Below, one piece after another: positions 52,867-62,074 of a stretch of 64,000 bases of DNA (its first letter is position 1; every line of letters starts with the position of its first letter). Source of the stretch: Gammaproteobacteria bacterium (GTDB lineage: Bacteria; Pseudomonadota; Gammaproteobacteria; SZUA-229). The stretch spans positions 1 through 64,000 of the forward strand of contig JABDRN010000049.1 of assembly GCA_013041745.1 (NCBI GenBank). The letters are read 5' to 3'. The translations under genes were made by a program, and so were the position numbers. Below the pieces are notes generated by a model. That model searched no databases, was not told the origin of the DNA, and saw only the letters and a list, made by a program, of their open reading frames with translations.

Positions 52867-54123
52867 TTATTTCCACCACAATGAAAGTTCAGGAATATAA
52901 GTGATCATTAATAACCAGATGAGCATGATCAGCAGGTAGGGCAGGGTAGATTTGAATAGCGTGACGATGGTTTTATTGAAGCGCTGGCTTGCGATAAACA
53001 GGTTGATGCCTACCGGAGGTGTCGAATAACCGATTTCGAGGTTGGCCAGAAAGATGATTCCGAGGTGTATCGGATCGACACCATAACGGGATGCAAGCGG
53101 CAGTATCAGCGGTACCACGACGATGATTGCAGAGAAGATGTCCATCATGGCTCCGACCAGCAACAGGAACAGGTTCAGCAGCAGTAAAAATTCAAGCGGG
53201 CTGGTGATGTGGTCCTCTATGGCCGCAAGTAACTTCATCGGCAGCTGTGCATCGATCATCAGGTTGGTCATACCGAGCGCGACCAGTAATATCGCCAGCA
53301 GGCTGCCGAACAGTACGCAGGTTTCAACCAGTAATCCGAAGAACTGCGTACGAAGATCGATCTCTCTATAAATAAAGACTTCAACGATGATGACGTAGGC
53401 GGCGGTTACCGCCGCGGCCTCCATGATGGAGACGAAGCCACCGAATATGCCGATAACCACGCCAGCCGGCAAGAACAGGTCCCAGGCGCTTCCCTTTGCT
53501 GCTGTCAGCAGGGTGTTGATATCGAATTTATGTCTAACCACGTGGCTGCGATTACCGTGCACCATGCTGTAGGCCGAGAGCATAAGGATCAGCAGTACAC
53601 CTGGAACGAGTCCGGCAAAAAACATTTTTTCGATACTGACCCCGGCGACGATACCGTAGACGAGGATGGCCAGGCTGGGCGGAAACAGTAAGCCCAACGA
53701 GCCTGACGTGGTGAGCAGGCCTAAGGAAAAGTTCTCTTTATAGCCCTCGCCCCTGAGGATAGGGTATAGCAGGCCACCGAGTGCGAGTATGGTTACGCCC
53801 GACGCACCTGAGAAGGTGGTAAAAAAAGCACAGGCGCCGATGGTAACGATGGCAAGACCGCCCGGCATCCAGCCGAATGCGGCACGATAAAAATCGACCA
53901 GCCTGCGTGGTGCGCCACCGCTCGACATGAGAACACCGGCAAAAGTGAAAAGCGGGATGGCGATCATATTAGGTGAGGCGGCAAGCCGGTGCATCTCTAT
54001 GATGATGATATCGGGGCTGATGTCGGCACTGAAGCTGGCCAGGATGGCGCCTGCAGCGATTACCGTAAACAGTGGTGCGCCGACCAATGCGATGACGATC
54101 AGTAGGATAGTGGCTGCAATCAT
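52867..54123 (-). CDS. dctM: TRAP transporter large membrane subunit
   Basis: A 418-aa protein with about 12 membrane helices, the substrate-translocating DctM subunit. Recognised from AASPNMIAIPLFTFAGVLMS, FSGASGVTILALGGLLYP and the C-terminal LGIIFLANLEIGYSTPPVG. It works with DctQ and DctP to import an organic acid or similar solute using a sodium gradient. Its ATG overlaps the dctQ stop by 4 bp. Confidence 0.94.
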   Translation of the reverse strand: MIAATILLIVIALVGAPLFTVIAAGAILASFSADISPDIIIIEMHRLAASPNMIAIPLFTFAGVLMSSGGAPRRLVDFYRAAFGWMPGGLAIVTIGACAFFTTFSGASGVTILALGGLLYPILRGEGYKENFSLGLLTTSGSLGLLFPPSLAILVYGIVAGVSIEKMFFAGLVPGVLLILMLSAYSMVHGNRSHVVRHKFDINTLLTAAKGSAWDLFLPAGVVIGIFGGFVSIMEAAAVTAAYVIIVEVFIYREIDLRTQFFGLLVETCVLFGSLLAILLVALGMTNLMIDAQLPMKLLAAIEDHITSPLEFLLLLNLFLLLVGAMMDIFSAIIVVVPLILPLASRYGVDPIHLGIIFLANLEIGYSTPPVGINLFIASQRFNKTIVTLFKSTLPYLLIMLIWLLMITYIPELSLWWK

Positions 54124-54581
54124 GGGCGCGGCTTTTTAAAACAGATCAGCAGGAAGTGCAGGCTGAGAAGGCCAAAGCCAAACGGATAGATAAGGTTGAA
54201 AGGAAGTGCCCAGCGTTCATTAGCAGGTGCGTACTGCCACTCGTCCATAAAGAAGATACCGGCGTAGTAACTCATCATCAGGCAGACGATGGCAGAGAAC
54301 AGGGACAGCGGGCAGCGCAGCAGTGATATCTGCCGTTCACTCATAATAACTGTCAGCGCATCTATCTTGATATGCCTCAGTTTTGAGGTGGCGAGAACAG
54401 CACCCATGGCACCGCAGATGATGAGCAGGTTGCGGTTGATGATCTCGATTTCTGCATAACCGAAGTCGAGTACGTTGCGGGTAAATATCTGAAACAGTGA
54501 AAGTGCCAGCAATAAAAACAGGCTGGCCGCTGCGATAATACTTTCAACTTTGACCAGGTTCTTTTCGAATCTTTCAAGCAC
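54120..54581 (-). CDS. dctQ: TRAP transporter small membrane subunit
   Basis: A 153-aa four-helix membrane protein of the DctQ family (VESIIAAASLFLLLALSLFQ near the start, then DFGYAEIEIINRNLLIICG, and TSKLRHIKIDAL). It links the binding protein to the DctM channel. Between dctP (27 bp) and dctM (4-bp overlap), in the standard PQM order. Confidence 0.92.
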   Translation of the reverse strand: MLERFEKNLVKVESIIAAASLFLLLALSLFQIFTRNVLDFGYAEIEIINRNLLIICGAMGAVLATSKLRHIKIDALTVIMSERQISLLRCPLSLFSAIVCLMMSYYAGIFFMDEWQYAPANERWALPFNLIYPFGFGLLSLHFLLICFKKPRP

Positions 54582-54608
54582 TACTTTTCCTGGTGAAACT
54601 TTATGAGA

Positions 54609-55718
54609 TTACTCGGATTTGACGGGCGCTGCAGCCGGTTCATCGTTCGTTTCTGTTTCCTGCTTATGGCGATACGCTGCCAGCAACTCTTTTGTTTTGG
54701 CGAACATACTGGCAGGGATGTAATCAGTCTTTTCGAGATATGCGGCGGCATCGTCCCGCATCTTTAGCATCTCAGCCATATCGACATCATCCCAGTCGAG
54801 CATAAATTTGATGCCGTTCTTCTCGAGAAGCCCGATACTCTTTATGTTGGCTTCTCGCGCATTGAGCCGGATATCATCAGCCATTTTTTTGCCTGTAGTT
54901 TTTAACAGTTGTTGCAGGTCAGCAGGCAGCTTGTCGTAGAAACGGTTGCTGACGATGACACCGCCGATCGCATTGGTGAGTGGAATATGGCTGGCATACT
55001 TGAGTTTGGTATACCACTGCAGAGCGATAGCGCCGAAGGTTGAGGTATATACGGTATCGATACTACCGTGCTTTGCAGATAGCTGGGTATACACATCCAT
55101 TATCGAAAGCGGTATCGGGTTGATGTCAGCCGCTTTGAAGAAGGCTTCGCCCAGCGGGTCGCCCTGCCACAACCAGATGCGCTGTTGTTTTATGGCGTCG
55201 ATCGAAGTCAGTGGTTGAGTCGAGAAAAAATGGATGAAGCCGACTTCCGGCCAGCCCAGCAGTTCAAAACCGTTGCGGCGAAAACCGGTCTCCAGGTCAG
55301 GCATGAGCAACTCACGTACGTGATCAGACTCTTCGGTACTCTTGAACAGGAATGGCATCTCGAGGACACGTGCCGGCGAGTAGATGCGACCGATGCCATA
55401 ACCGGTGAACATGCCGCCATGCAGCTGACCTTTGCGTATCTTGCGCAGCACGTCTGGTTCGTCACCCATGACGCCACCGGAATACATCTTGAATATTATT
55501 CGGCCCTGGCTTTTCTCCTCGACTTCTTTTACCCAGTCGTCCAGTAGTTTTGACCAGGCGGTGCCGGTCGGCATCAGGGTGGCAAACTTCAGAGTATAGA
55601 CTTCTTCTGCTACGAGCGACTGGCTGCATACCAATAAAACGCCGGTGAAGATCAGCTGCAGCAGTTTTTTACTGGCTGACGGTGTCTTCATGTATGAACA
55701 GAGAAAATTTAAAACCAT
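54609..55718 (-). CDS. dctP: TRAP transporter solute-binding protein DctP
   Basis: A periplasmic solute-binding protein of 369 aa, with signal sequence LLQLIFTGVLLVCSQSLVA and a mature start EEVYTLKFATLMPTGTAWSK. Family segments include VEEKSQGRIIFKMYSGGVMG and VLEMPFLF. The substrate cannot be inferred. The ATG at 55718 has AAGGAAAG before it and overlaps the tatT stop by 10 bp; the ATG at 55691 gives a shorter leader but lacks a ribosome-binding site. Confidence 0.92.
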   Translation of the reverse strand: MVLNFLCSYMKTPSASKKLLQLIFTGVLLVCSQSLVAEEVYTLKFATLMPTGTAWSKLLDDWVKEVEEKSQGRIIFKMYSGGVMGDEPDVLRKIRKGQLHGGMFTGYGIGRIYSPARVLEMPFLFKSTEESDHVRELLMPDLETGFRRNGFELLGWPEVGFIHFFSTQPLTSIDAIKQQRIWLWQGDPLGEAFFKAADINPIPLSIMDVYTQLSAKHGSIDTVYTSTFGAIALQWYTKLKYASHIPLTNAIGGVIVSNRFYDKLPADLQQLLKTTGKKMADDIRLNAREANIKSIGLLEKNGIKFMLDWDDVDMAEMLKMRDDAAAYLEKTDYIPASMFAKTKELLAAYRHKQETETNDEPAAAPVKSE

Positions 55719-56590
55719 TGACTTTCCTTGTTAAGTAATAGTTTTGCCTTGCGCTTGGATATCTGGTTCAGCATAGTGGCTTCAGGATACAGATCTTCTG
55801 GAGCGTCAATAATTTTAGTCAGGCGGTCGTGAAAGTCTTTTTGATCGAGTTTTTGCCGTGACAGGTACTGTGCCTGTAATAGATCGGCAACCAGTAATTT
55901 GCCGTCGGTGATTTCTCTGGCTTTATCAAAATGCTGCTCAGACTTTTCGAAGTTGCCACCCAGTGTCGGCGCGCGTGATCCATAATATACGCCGAAGTAC
56001 ATATGAGCACTGCCGAAGTAAAAGGTCTCGTCCAGCTCGAGAACACGCTGCATCATGGCGGTGGGTTTCGGTAGTTGCATCAGCCTTTCTGTGTCATCAC
56101 GGTTCAGATCGATTAATTTAGCCCAGTTCATCGCGGTCCAGAACAGGGTGGCGACTTCATCTTTACCGAGCTTCTGCAGCTGTTGTTCAAACTCAGCGAA
56201 GGATTGATTCTCAGGATCTTTCAAACCTTGTAATTGCAGAGCGATCAGGCCGTGGTCGAGGCCGCGCAGGTAGAACTTCTCTGCCCGATTGATATCGCTG
56301 TCTTCATTGAAGCCATAGGAGATACCGTAATAAGCCTGTGCAGCATAACTATGGAGCCGAGCATTTTCGGGATCAAGCTGGATCATGCCATTTAGCATGC
56401 TGATATTGGCAGGCAATGAATCTTCTGCAAGTTGCAGGTCGGGCTCCTGAAGCAGTGCATCCATACCGCCTTCGATCATCGGTAGCGAAGCGTCTACCAT
56501 CATCTTATTCATCGAGCAGGCAGATAATGAAAGAAAGATCAGTAGACTGGTGAAGATTTTAATAGTCGGGGGTATGTGCATCGTTTTCAT
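55709..56590 (-). CDS. TRAP transporter TatT-type lipoprotein (T component)
   Basis: A 293-aa lipoprotein with lipobox LSLSACS (Cys about residue 25) and a helical TPR-like remainder (ANISMLNGMIQLDPENARLH, then FLRGLDHG-like and LFWTAMNWAKLIDLNRDD), matching the TatT family encoded with some TRAP transporters. It is thought to form a periplasmic hub that binds DctP. It is the first gene of tatT-dctP-dctQ-dctM, translationally overlapped with dctP. Confidence 0.85.
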   Translation of the reverse strand: MKTMHIPPTIKIFTSLLIFLSLSACSMNKMMVDASLPMIEGGMDALLQEPDLQLAEDSLPANISMLNGMIQLDPENARLHSYAAQAYYGISYGFNEDSDINRAEKFYLRGLDHGLIALQLQGLKDPENQSFAEFEQQLQKLGKDEVATLFWTAMNWAKLIDLNRDDTERLMQLPKPTAMMQRVLELDETFYFGSAHMYFGVYYGSRAPTLGGNFEKSEQHFDKAREITDGKLLVADLLQAQYLSRQKLDQKDFHDRLTKIIDAPEDLYPEATMLNQISKRKAKLLLNKESQWF

Positions 56591-56664
56591 GTTTTATTAT
56601 CATTTCATAGTGAAATGCCAGAAAAAACCATATATTACACGCGTTTATTGACTTAACAAAGTGT

Positions 56665-57894
56665 CTAGTAAAAAAACAGGTAACCGGCAAAAATAGCTGT
56701 GCTGATACCGGCGAGGTCGGCCAGCAGGGCACAGGCGAGGGCATGGCGAACTTTCTTGATACCGACGCTGCCAAAGTACACTGCAAGTACATAGAAGGTG
56801 GTCTCGGTACTGCCCTGCATGATCGCTGAAACCGTTGCGGCGAAGGAGTCGACGCCATGCGTATTCATGGTCTCCAGCATCATGGCGCGCGCACCACTGC
56901 CGCTCAGCGGCTTCATGAATGCCGTCGGCAATGCCTGTACGAAGTCAGTATTGAAACCCAGCAGGGTAAACAGGTTAGAGAAGATGGCCAGCAGGCCATC
57001 GAGTACGCCACTGCTACGCAGCAGTCCTATAGCTACCAGCATGGCAAGCAGATATGGGATCAGCCGGATAGCGATTTCAAATCCCTGTTTTGCGCCCTCG
57101 ATGAAAGCATCATAGACATCGATTTTTTTATACCAGCCGGCGCCCAGGAAGAGCATGATGATACTGAATAAAATAAAGTTGCCGAGCAGGCTTGAGGTCT
57201 GTGCCATCTGCTCGGCCGGCAATGACACGAGAGAACTGGCGAGCGCGGCGAGCAGGATGGCAAAGCCGGTAAAATAGAGTGCGATGGTCTTATCAAGCAG
57301 ATTTATTTTCTGCACATAGGCCACAGCTAGCAGGCCGGTCAATGTTGAGGCGCAGGTTGCCATCAAGATAGGCAGAAAAACAGCGGTCGGATCTGATGAG
57401 CCCTGCTGTGCGCGATACATAAATATAGTCACCGGTAATAATGTTACGGCAGAGGTATTGAGTACCAGGAACAGTATCTGGGCATTACTGGCGCTGTCTT
57501 TTTCAGGATTGAGTGCCTGTAGATCCTGCATAGCTTTCAGGCCCATCGGCGTGGCAGCATTATCCAGCCCCAGGATGTTGGCTGCGATATTCATGGTGAT
57601 GCTGCCATGCGAGGGATGGTCTCTAGGGACGTCCGGCATCAGCTTTAAGAATAGTGGTTCCAGAAATCGCGACAATAGCTGTACCATGCCTGCCCGTTCG
57701 GCGATCTTGAAAAAACCTAACCACAGAGCAAGTACGCCGATCAGTCCGATAGCGATCTCGACACTGAGAGCGGCCATGTCAAAAGTGGACTGTATGAGTA
57801 AGGAAAAGATCTCGGCCTGACCATTGATCAGCCATTGATAGCAGGCACTGATAAATGAAACTGCAAAGAAAGCAAACCAGAGATGTGTCAGCAT
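56665..57894 (-). CDS. Fused SpmA-SpmB nucleoside-recognition membrane protein
   Basis: A 409-aa membrane protein that joins an SpmA-like N-terminal half (AIGLIGVLALWLGFFKIAER, NILGLDNAATPMGLKAM) with an SpmB-like C-terminal half (EGAKQGFEIAIRLIPYLLAM, STETTFYVLAVYFGSVGI, KVRHALACALLADLAG). In spore formers these are two proteins; the fusion is common in non-sporulating proteobacteria, where the function is not known. It may be a transporter. It lies 74 bp upstream of tatT and on the same strand, so may share a transcript with the TRAP genes. Confidence 0.88.
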   Translation of the reverse strand: MLTHLWFAFFAVSFISACYQWLINGQAEIFSLLIQSTFDMAALSVEIAIGLIGVLALWLGFFKIAERAGMVQLLSRFLEPLFLKLMPDVPRDHPSHGSITMNIAANILGLDNAATPMGLKAMQDLQALNPEKDSASNAQILFLVLNTSAVTLLPVTIFMYRAQQGSSDPTAVFLPILMATCASTLTGLLAVAYVQKINLLDKTIALYFTGFAILLAALASSLVSLPAEQMAQTSSLLGNFILFSIIMLFLGAGWYKKIDVYDAFIEGAKQGFEIAIRLIPYLLAMLVAIGLLRSSGVLDGLLAIFSNLFTLLGFNTDFVQALPTAFMKPLSGSGARAMMLETMNTHGVDSFAATVSAIMQGSTETTFYVLAVYFGSVGIKKVRHALACALLADLAGISTAIFAGYLFFY

Positions 57895-57968
57895 GATTTG
57901 TGGTCAGTGATTGTATATTGGTCAGGTTCGGTATTGACAGACGTTTTCGTTAGTCGGAGTATAAACAG

Positions 57969-58568
57969 ATGGCGGAGTTATATACAAACCTTAAATTTGA
58001 TGCGTGCCTGATGGCGCTGCTGAGGCGACCATTTATCTTTCTGGCTGTGTTGTCGCTAGCAGCCTGTAGTGTAAATGATACAAAAGATGAAAATTCGACA
58101 TTCTATGCGATCCCCGTTGGTTCTGTGTTGAAGCTCAACCAGGACGTGACTATTAATGCTAATCAGGTCGCGATTTATATACAGGATGGCCGTATCATGC
58201 CTTACCGGGAAGTAGAAAAATATTATCCAAACTGTAAGTTTGAGATATATGCCATCAGTGAACAGCCGAGGACGGTCAAAGCGGATGATTTCAAAATTGT
58301 TAAAGTACAGGATGAGATTGAGTCATCATCATTAAAAGAAAAGACACAGCTGGCGTCTCGTGGTGGCGTTTTCATGTTCGGCATGCTGGACAGGAGTAAT
58401 GTCTTCAATTACGCCACCATGATGTATTTAGAATCTGATAGACAGAAAGACGTTTATCGAATGACCTGCCAGCATTGGGAAGATGTTCGCGATGACAGGC
58501 ATCTATCGATAACGCAGATGCGCAAAGCGATGGGTGACGTTTTTACACTGGTGATAAACGGTGATTGA
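57969..58568 (+). CDS. Hypothetical lipoprotein, 199 aa
   Basis: No family recognised. It has a lipobox at SLAACS after the hydrophobic stretch RRPFIFLAVLSLAAC, so a membrane-anchored lipoprotein with Cys at about residue 33 (or 19 if the ATG at 58011 is used). The 57969 ATG has GGAG upstream. The mature part is predicted mostly beta, with FYAIPVGSVLKLNQDVTI, and then YYPNCKFEIYAIS and YRMTCQHWED, each with a cysteine. Single gene, convergent with the deacetylase-family gene at 58617. Confidence 0.72.
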   Translation: MAELYTNLKFDACLMALLRRPFIFLAVLSLAACSVNDTKDENSTFYAIPVGSVLKLNQDVTINANQVAIYIQDGRIMPYREVEKYYPNCKFEIYAISEQPRTVKADDFKIVKVQDEIESSSLKEKTQLASRGGVFMFGMLDRSNVFNYATMMYLESDRQKDVYRMTCQHWEDVRDDRHLSITQMRKAMGDVFTLVINGD

Positions 58569-58616
58569 CAGAAAGCACCGTGTTCTCTGTATAGCTATGG
58601 TATCAATTTACTTGCT

Positions 58617-59564
58617 TTAGTCTGTCAAAGTATCGAGCACAGCGGTCCAGGCCTTAGCGATGTTGTCATGGTTGTAACCACCGCCGCCCATGGCGAGCAA
58701 TTTACCGCCGCAGTAGCGTTCGGCAATCTCACTTAGACTTTTGGCAGCATGTGTGTGCGCTTTCTCAGAATATTCCATATCGGTGATAGGGTCCGCTGCT
58801 ATGCTGTCAGCACCGCACTGGAATAATATGAATTGTGGCTGGTGTTTTTCCAGGAAGCTTTCTACATGTGACCACATCTTAAAGAACAGTTCGTCGTTTG
58901 ACCTGGGCGGCATCGGGATATTCAGTTTTGTACCAGCCGCCGGACCTTTACCTGTTTCAGTGATGGCACCGGTGCCTGGATACAGGAATCGGCCATCCTC
59001 GTGCATGTCGGCAAAGATCAATCGAGGATCATCTTCAAAACTGTAGAAAACGCCGTCACCATGATGGGCATCGATATCGACATAGGCGACGCGCTTCAGC
59101 TCGTACCTGTTGAGTAATATCTCGATGGCGATGCCGCAATCATTGACCACACAGAAGCCCGCTGCTGTATCACGCCTGGCGTGATGCAGTCCGGCGATTG
59201 GCACGAAGGCGTGTTTGTAGTACCCGTTCATCAGCTGATCGATCGCATCGGCGACACTGCCTGCGACATGGCGCACTGCTTCATACATGCCACTGAAAGC
59301 CGGGGTGTCGCCATTATCGAGATAACCGACGCCAAATTTGGACTGTTCGATCACCTTGTCGATATACTCGGCAGTATGAAATAGCTCCAGTGTCTCTCGT
59401 CCTGTGGTTACGGGTGTCAGTATATCTGTTTTTTTATCCAGCGCCTGCTCACGCAGGGCGCGCTCAAACACATGGTGGCGCTGGGGGCCGAACGGGTGAT
59501 CGTTACCAAAACCATAAGCGGCAAGTTTGTCGCCTAAATATACACAACAGGAATGTGAGGTCAT
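58617..59564 (-). CDS. Histone deacetylase family protein
   Basis: A 315-aa zinc-dependent deacylase of the arginase/deacetylase fold. Catalytic residues are in LHHARRDTAAGFCVVND (His-His region), VAYVDIDAHHGDGVFY (Asp and His zinc ligands), a further Asp region QCGADSIAADP, and MGGGGYN with the catalytic Tyr. It resembles bacterial AcuC / acetylpolyamine amidohydrolase-like enzymes; the substrate (acetyl-lysine protein or acetylpolyamine) is unknown. Cytoplasmic, single gene. Confidence 0.92.
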   Translation of the reverse strand: MTSHSCCVYLGDKLAAYGFGNDHPFGPQRHHVFERALREQALDKKTDILTPVTTGRETLELFHTAEYIDKVIEQSKFGVGYLDNGDTPAFSGMYEAVRHVAGSVADAIDQLMNGYYKHAFVPIAGLHHARRDTAAGFCVVNDCGIAIEILLNRYELKRVAYVDIDAHHGDGVFYSFEDDPRLIFADMHEDGRFLYPGTGAITETGKGPAAGTKLNIPMPPRSNDELFFKMWSHVESFLEKHQPQFILFQCGADSIAADPITDMEYSEKAHTHAAKSLSEIAERYCGGKLLAMGGGGYNHDNIAKAWTAVLDTLTD

Positions 59565-59753
59565 CGATCGATTATTGGGCCTGGTTCATGGTTGTTCGTA
59601 TTATACTGATAGTTATGGGTATTTTTAATGAATATTGTGTTTATTAATGGCTGCTGGCTTAGTGGCATAAGTGTTGCATATCATATCAGGAATGACTTTT
59701 ATCGTTATAAAACTTGTGCCAATAGTGTCCCGGATACTTGTTAACCTGCCAGT

Positions 59754-60419
59754 ATGTATCGAAGATCAATGAAAAAATATATTACCGTTTTTTTATGTTT
59801 TGCGATTTCATTATTGGGTGCGGGTAGTCTCTACGGGCAAAAAATAGTGCTAAGCGGTGCTAACTCCCCGGGTTTCAAGTTCTCTACTACGCCAGCAGGG
59901 GCATTGGCTGATCCCGTACAGCCTGTTATTCATTATCAACAGAACATATCCATGCTGGCAGGAATCGATGACAGGCCAACGCTTAGTGTTTACGGTGATG
60001 GCAGAGTACATGTTCATTATCCCGAGTATATGAAAAAAGCCGGTGATTATGAGATGAAGCTCAGTGAAGATGAAGTTGCTGGCCTTGTTCAGTCATTGCA
60101 TAAAGATGGTGTGCTCGAGTTTGACCAGGATAAAGTAAAAGCGAAGATTCGTAGCGAGAGAAAAGCACTGCGAGAGAGCGGTCAGTTATACGCGATATCG
60201 GATGCTATGGAGACCGTTGTCGATATCAGGCTTGATGAATATCAGAGAGATAAATCGTCCGCTAGCATAAAGAATTTTCACAAACGATTTAAATGGAAAA
60301 ATATCGAGCAGCAAGCGCTACGTTTCAATCAGCAGCGAGAGCTTGTCGATGCACACAGCTCGGTGAAAAATCTGCAGAGGCTGATGCAAGATAGCCGATT
60401 AACGAAGCAGGGACGATGA
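59754..60419 (+). CDS. Small secreted protein paired with second matrixin-like protease
   Basis: A 221-aa exported protein (signal peptide KYITVFLCFAISLLGAGSLY, ATG at 59754 or 59769). No family recognised. The mature part has PTLSVYGDGRVHVHYPEYMK, then a helical MKLSEDEVAGLVQSLHKDGV and a charged C-terminus. It overlaps the protease gene by 4 bp (ATGATG/TGA), so both are translated together. A partner or inhibitor of the protease is plausible but unproven. A related arrangement, though not obviously homologous sequence, is at 10772-11341. Confidence 0.75.
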   Translation: MYRRSMKKYITVFLCFAISLLGAGSLYGQKIVLSGANSPGFKFSTTPAGALADPVQPVIHYQQNISMLAGIDDRPTLSVYGDGRVHVHYPEYMKKAGDYEMKLSEDEVAGLVQSLHKDGVLEFDQDKVKAKIRSERKALRESGQLYAISDAMETVVDIRLDEYQRDKSSASIKNFHKRFKWKNIEQQALRFNQQRELVDAHSSVKNLQRLMQDSRLTKQGR

Positions 60420-62074
60420 TGGGGCAAGTCCAGCCATTCAAGATAATTCTCAGCAGTCTACTGTTTTGTATGACGGGCCCGGTATATGCCGGTGCATATA
60501 TTTTTGCTGGTGAAGATGTTAATGGCGCAGACACCTATGTTGATGTCGTTACGCATCCGAGTACTTATACCGGCTCGGGAGGTACGGTAACGGTAAGGGT
60601 ATGTATCGACCCTGCCAGCCCCAATGCCACTGACATGGCATTTTCCGTGCAGAATAATATTGCCGTTTATAACCAGCTTGCGCCGACAACGGCCAATGTG
60701 AAGCAGGGCGGTGACAACAACATACCTCAGGGACAGCTGGATTTTGAATCGGTAGCACTGCATGAGATCGGACACTGCCTGGGTATGGCGCACATCAATG
60801 CAGCAAGTGAGTCGGGCCTGACGGCAAGCCAGCAGAACTACACCAGGGCAACAGATGGTGTTGATGATGCGTTCGACTTGAATGCCGGCGCTGACGGTGT
60901 CATCGGTTCCAGTGATGATATCCGTGGAGACGATGTCAATTTACTGTGGTTCAGAACGTCTAATAATGACCCTTTCACTATCGATACCGTGGTCGATTCG
61001 ACGACCTATTCGCGTAACCTTTCAGATCTTCCGCCTGGTCACAGCTATGCTGCCAATGCCGACCGCGCCGTTTCAACATTACTCGGTTATGCGAAAACTG
61101 AAGCCGTGATGCAGCAGGGTACATTCTCTGATGAAGCACAGCGTACATTAGGCCACGATGATGTCGCGACATTACGTTATGCAGCCAGTGGTATCGATGA
61201 ACGCGATAGTGGCGGGCCTGGCAACAGGTATAGCCGGGACAATTACACCATTGTTCTGGAGTATGGCGGTATCAGTGATTCAGGCTGTGATATCAGTATG
61301 AGCATAACTTCTACCCCCAGTCTGGCTTTCTGTGAAGTCAGTGGAACCTTTATCGGAGCCGATCATGCACGCATCACCACGGCCAGTATCCAGTTCGGCG
61401 ATGCCTATAACTGGTTTTTTAATACTGACAATACAGCACCGCAGATGGCACTGATCGGTAATCAATATCTTGACGAAGGCGAAAACCTCGTACTGCAGAT
61501 ATCTGCCAGTGATGCCGAAGCTGACGATCTTTCGTATAGCATTAGTGGTTTGCCTGCTTACGCCAGCTTTGTCGATAATGCTGACAATACTGCCACGCTG
61601 ACGCTCGCCCCTGCGCTCGGCGATGCTTCAATGAATTCGATAACAGTCACGGTGAGTGATGATGGTGTTCCGGTATTCAGTGACAGTGAAACATTCGATG
61701 TCGAGGTCATTGCACTCGATACCGATAGTGACGGTATCAGTGATTTTGAAGAGATCACTATCTATTTTACTCTGCCGGACAATGCTGACAGTGATGGGGA
61801 CTATATCGGAGATGGCGAGGAGGTCAACAACGGCAGCGACCCGCTAGATCCACTGTCCTGGCCGAACTATGCTGATGGTGACCTGGCACCTTTGGGTTCA
61901 CCCGATGGGCTTATTAATGCGGCTGACTATCTTATCGCACAGCGAATAGCCATCGGTGATCTGGCAGCGACATCACTTGAGCTATCGCATGGTGACCTGT
62001 ATCCTGCAGGCGCGCCTGACGGCATCATTAATACTTCAGACTTAATTTTGTTATTAAAACTGTTGCAGCAGTAA
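60416..62074 (+). CDS. Secreted matrixin-like metalloprotease with cadherin-like and dockerin-like regions
   Basis: A 552-aa secreted protein: signal peptide (KIILSSLLFCMTGPVYAG), a zinc protease motif HEIGHCLGMAH (about 119-129), and a downstream TEAVMQQG segment that may be the Met-turn. Further on are an Ig/cadherin-like region (NQYLDEGENLVLQISASDAEAD), thrombospondin type-3-like calcium repeats (DTDSDGISDFEE, DNADSDGDYIGDGEE) and two C-terminal dockerin-like calcium loops (GSPDGLINAADYL, GAPDGIINTSDLI). An AGGG ribosome-binding site precedes the ATG. No cohesin partner is in the window. Operon with the small secreted protein before it. Confidence 0.85.
   Translation: MMGQVQPFKIILSSLLFCMTGPVYAGAYIFAGEDVNGADTYVDVVTHPSTYTGSGGTVTVRVCIDPASPNATDMAFSVQNNIAVYNQLAPTTANVKQGGDNNIPQGQLDFESVALHEIGHCLGMAHINAASESGLTASQQNYTRATDGVDDAFDLNAGADGVIGSSDDIRGDDVNLLWFRTSNNDPFTIDTVVDSTTYSRNLSDLPPGHSYAANADRAVSTLLGYAKTEAVMQQGTFSDEAQRTLGHDDVATLRYAASGIDERDSGGPGNRYSRDNYTIVLEYGGISDSGCDISMSITSTPSLAFCEVSGTFIGADHARITTASIQFGDAYNWFFNTDNTAPQMALIGNQYLDEGENLVLQISASDAEADDLSYSISGLPAYASFVDNADNTATLTLAPALGDASMNSITVTVSDDGVPVFSDSETFDVEVIALDTDSDGISDFEEITIYFTLPDNADSDGDYIGDGEEVNNGSDPLDPLSWPNYADGDLAPLGSPDGLINAADYLIAQRIAIGDLAATSLELSHGDLYPAGAPDGIINTSDLILLLKLLQQ

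Noticed and set aside
56665-57894. Evidence of sporulation from the SpmA/SpmB protein
   Set aside because: Fused SpmAB proteins are common in non-sporulating proteobacteria, and all other genes here are gammaproteobacterial.
60416-62074. A cellulosome component
   Set aside because: Only dockerin-like calcium loops are present; there is no cohesin, scaffoldin or carbohydrate-binding module in the window.
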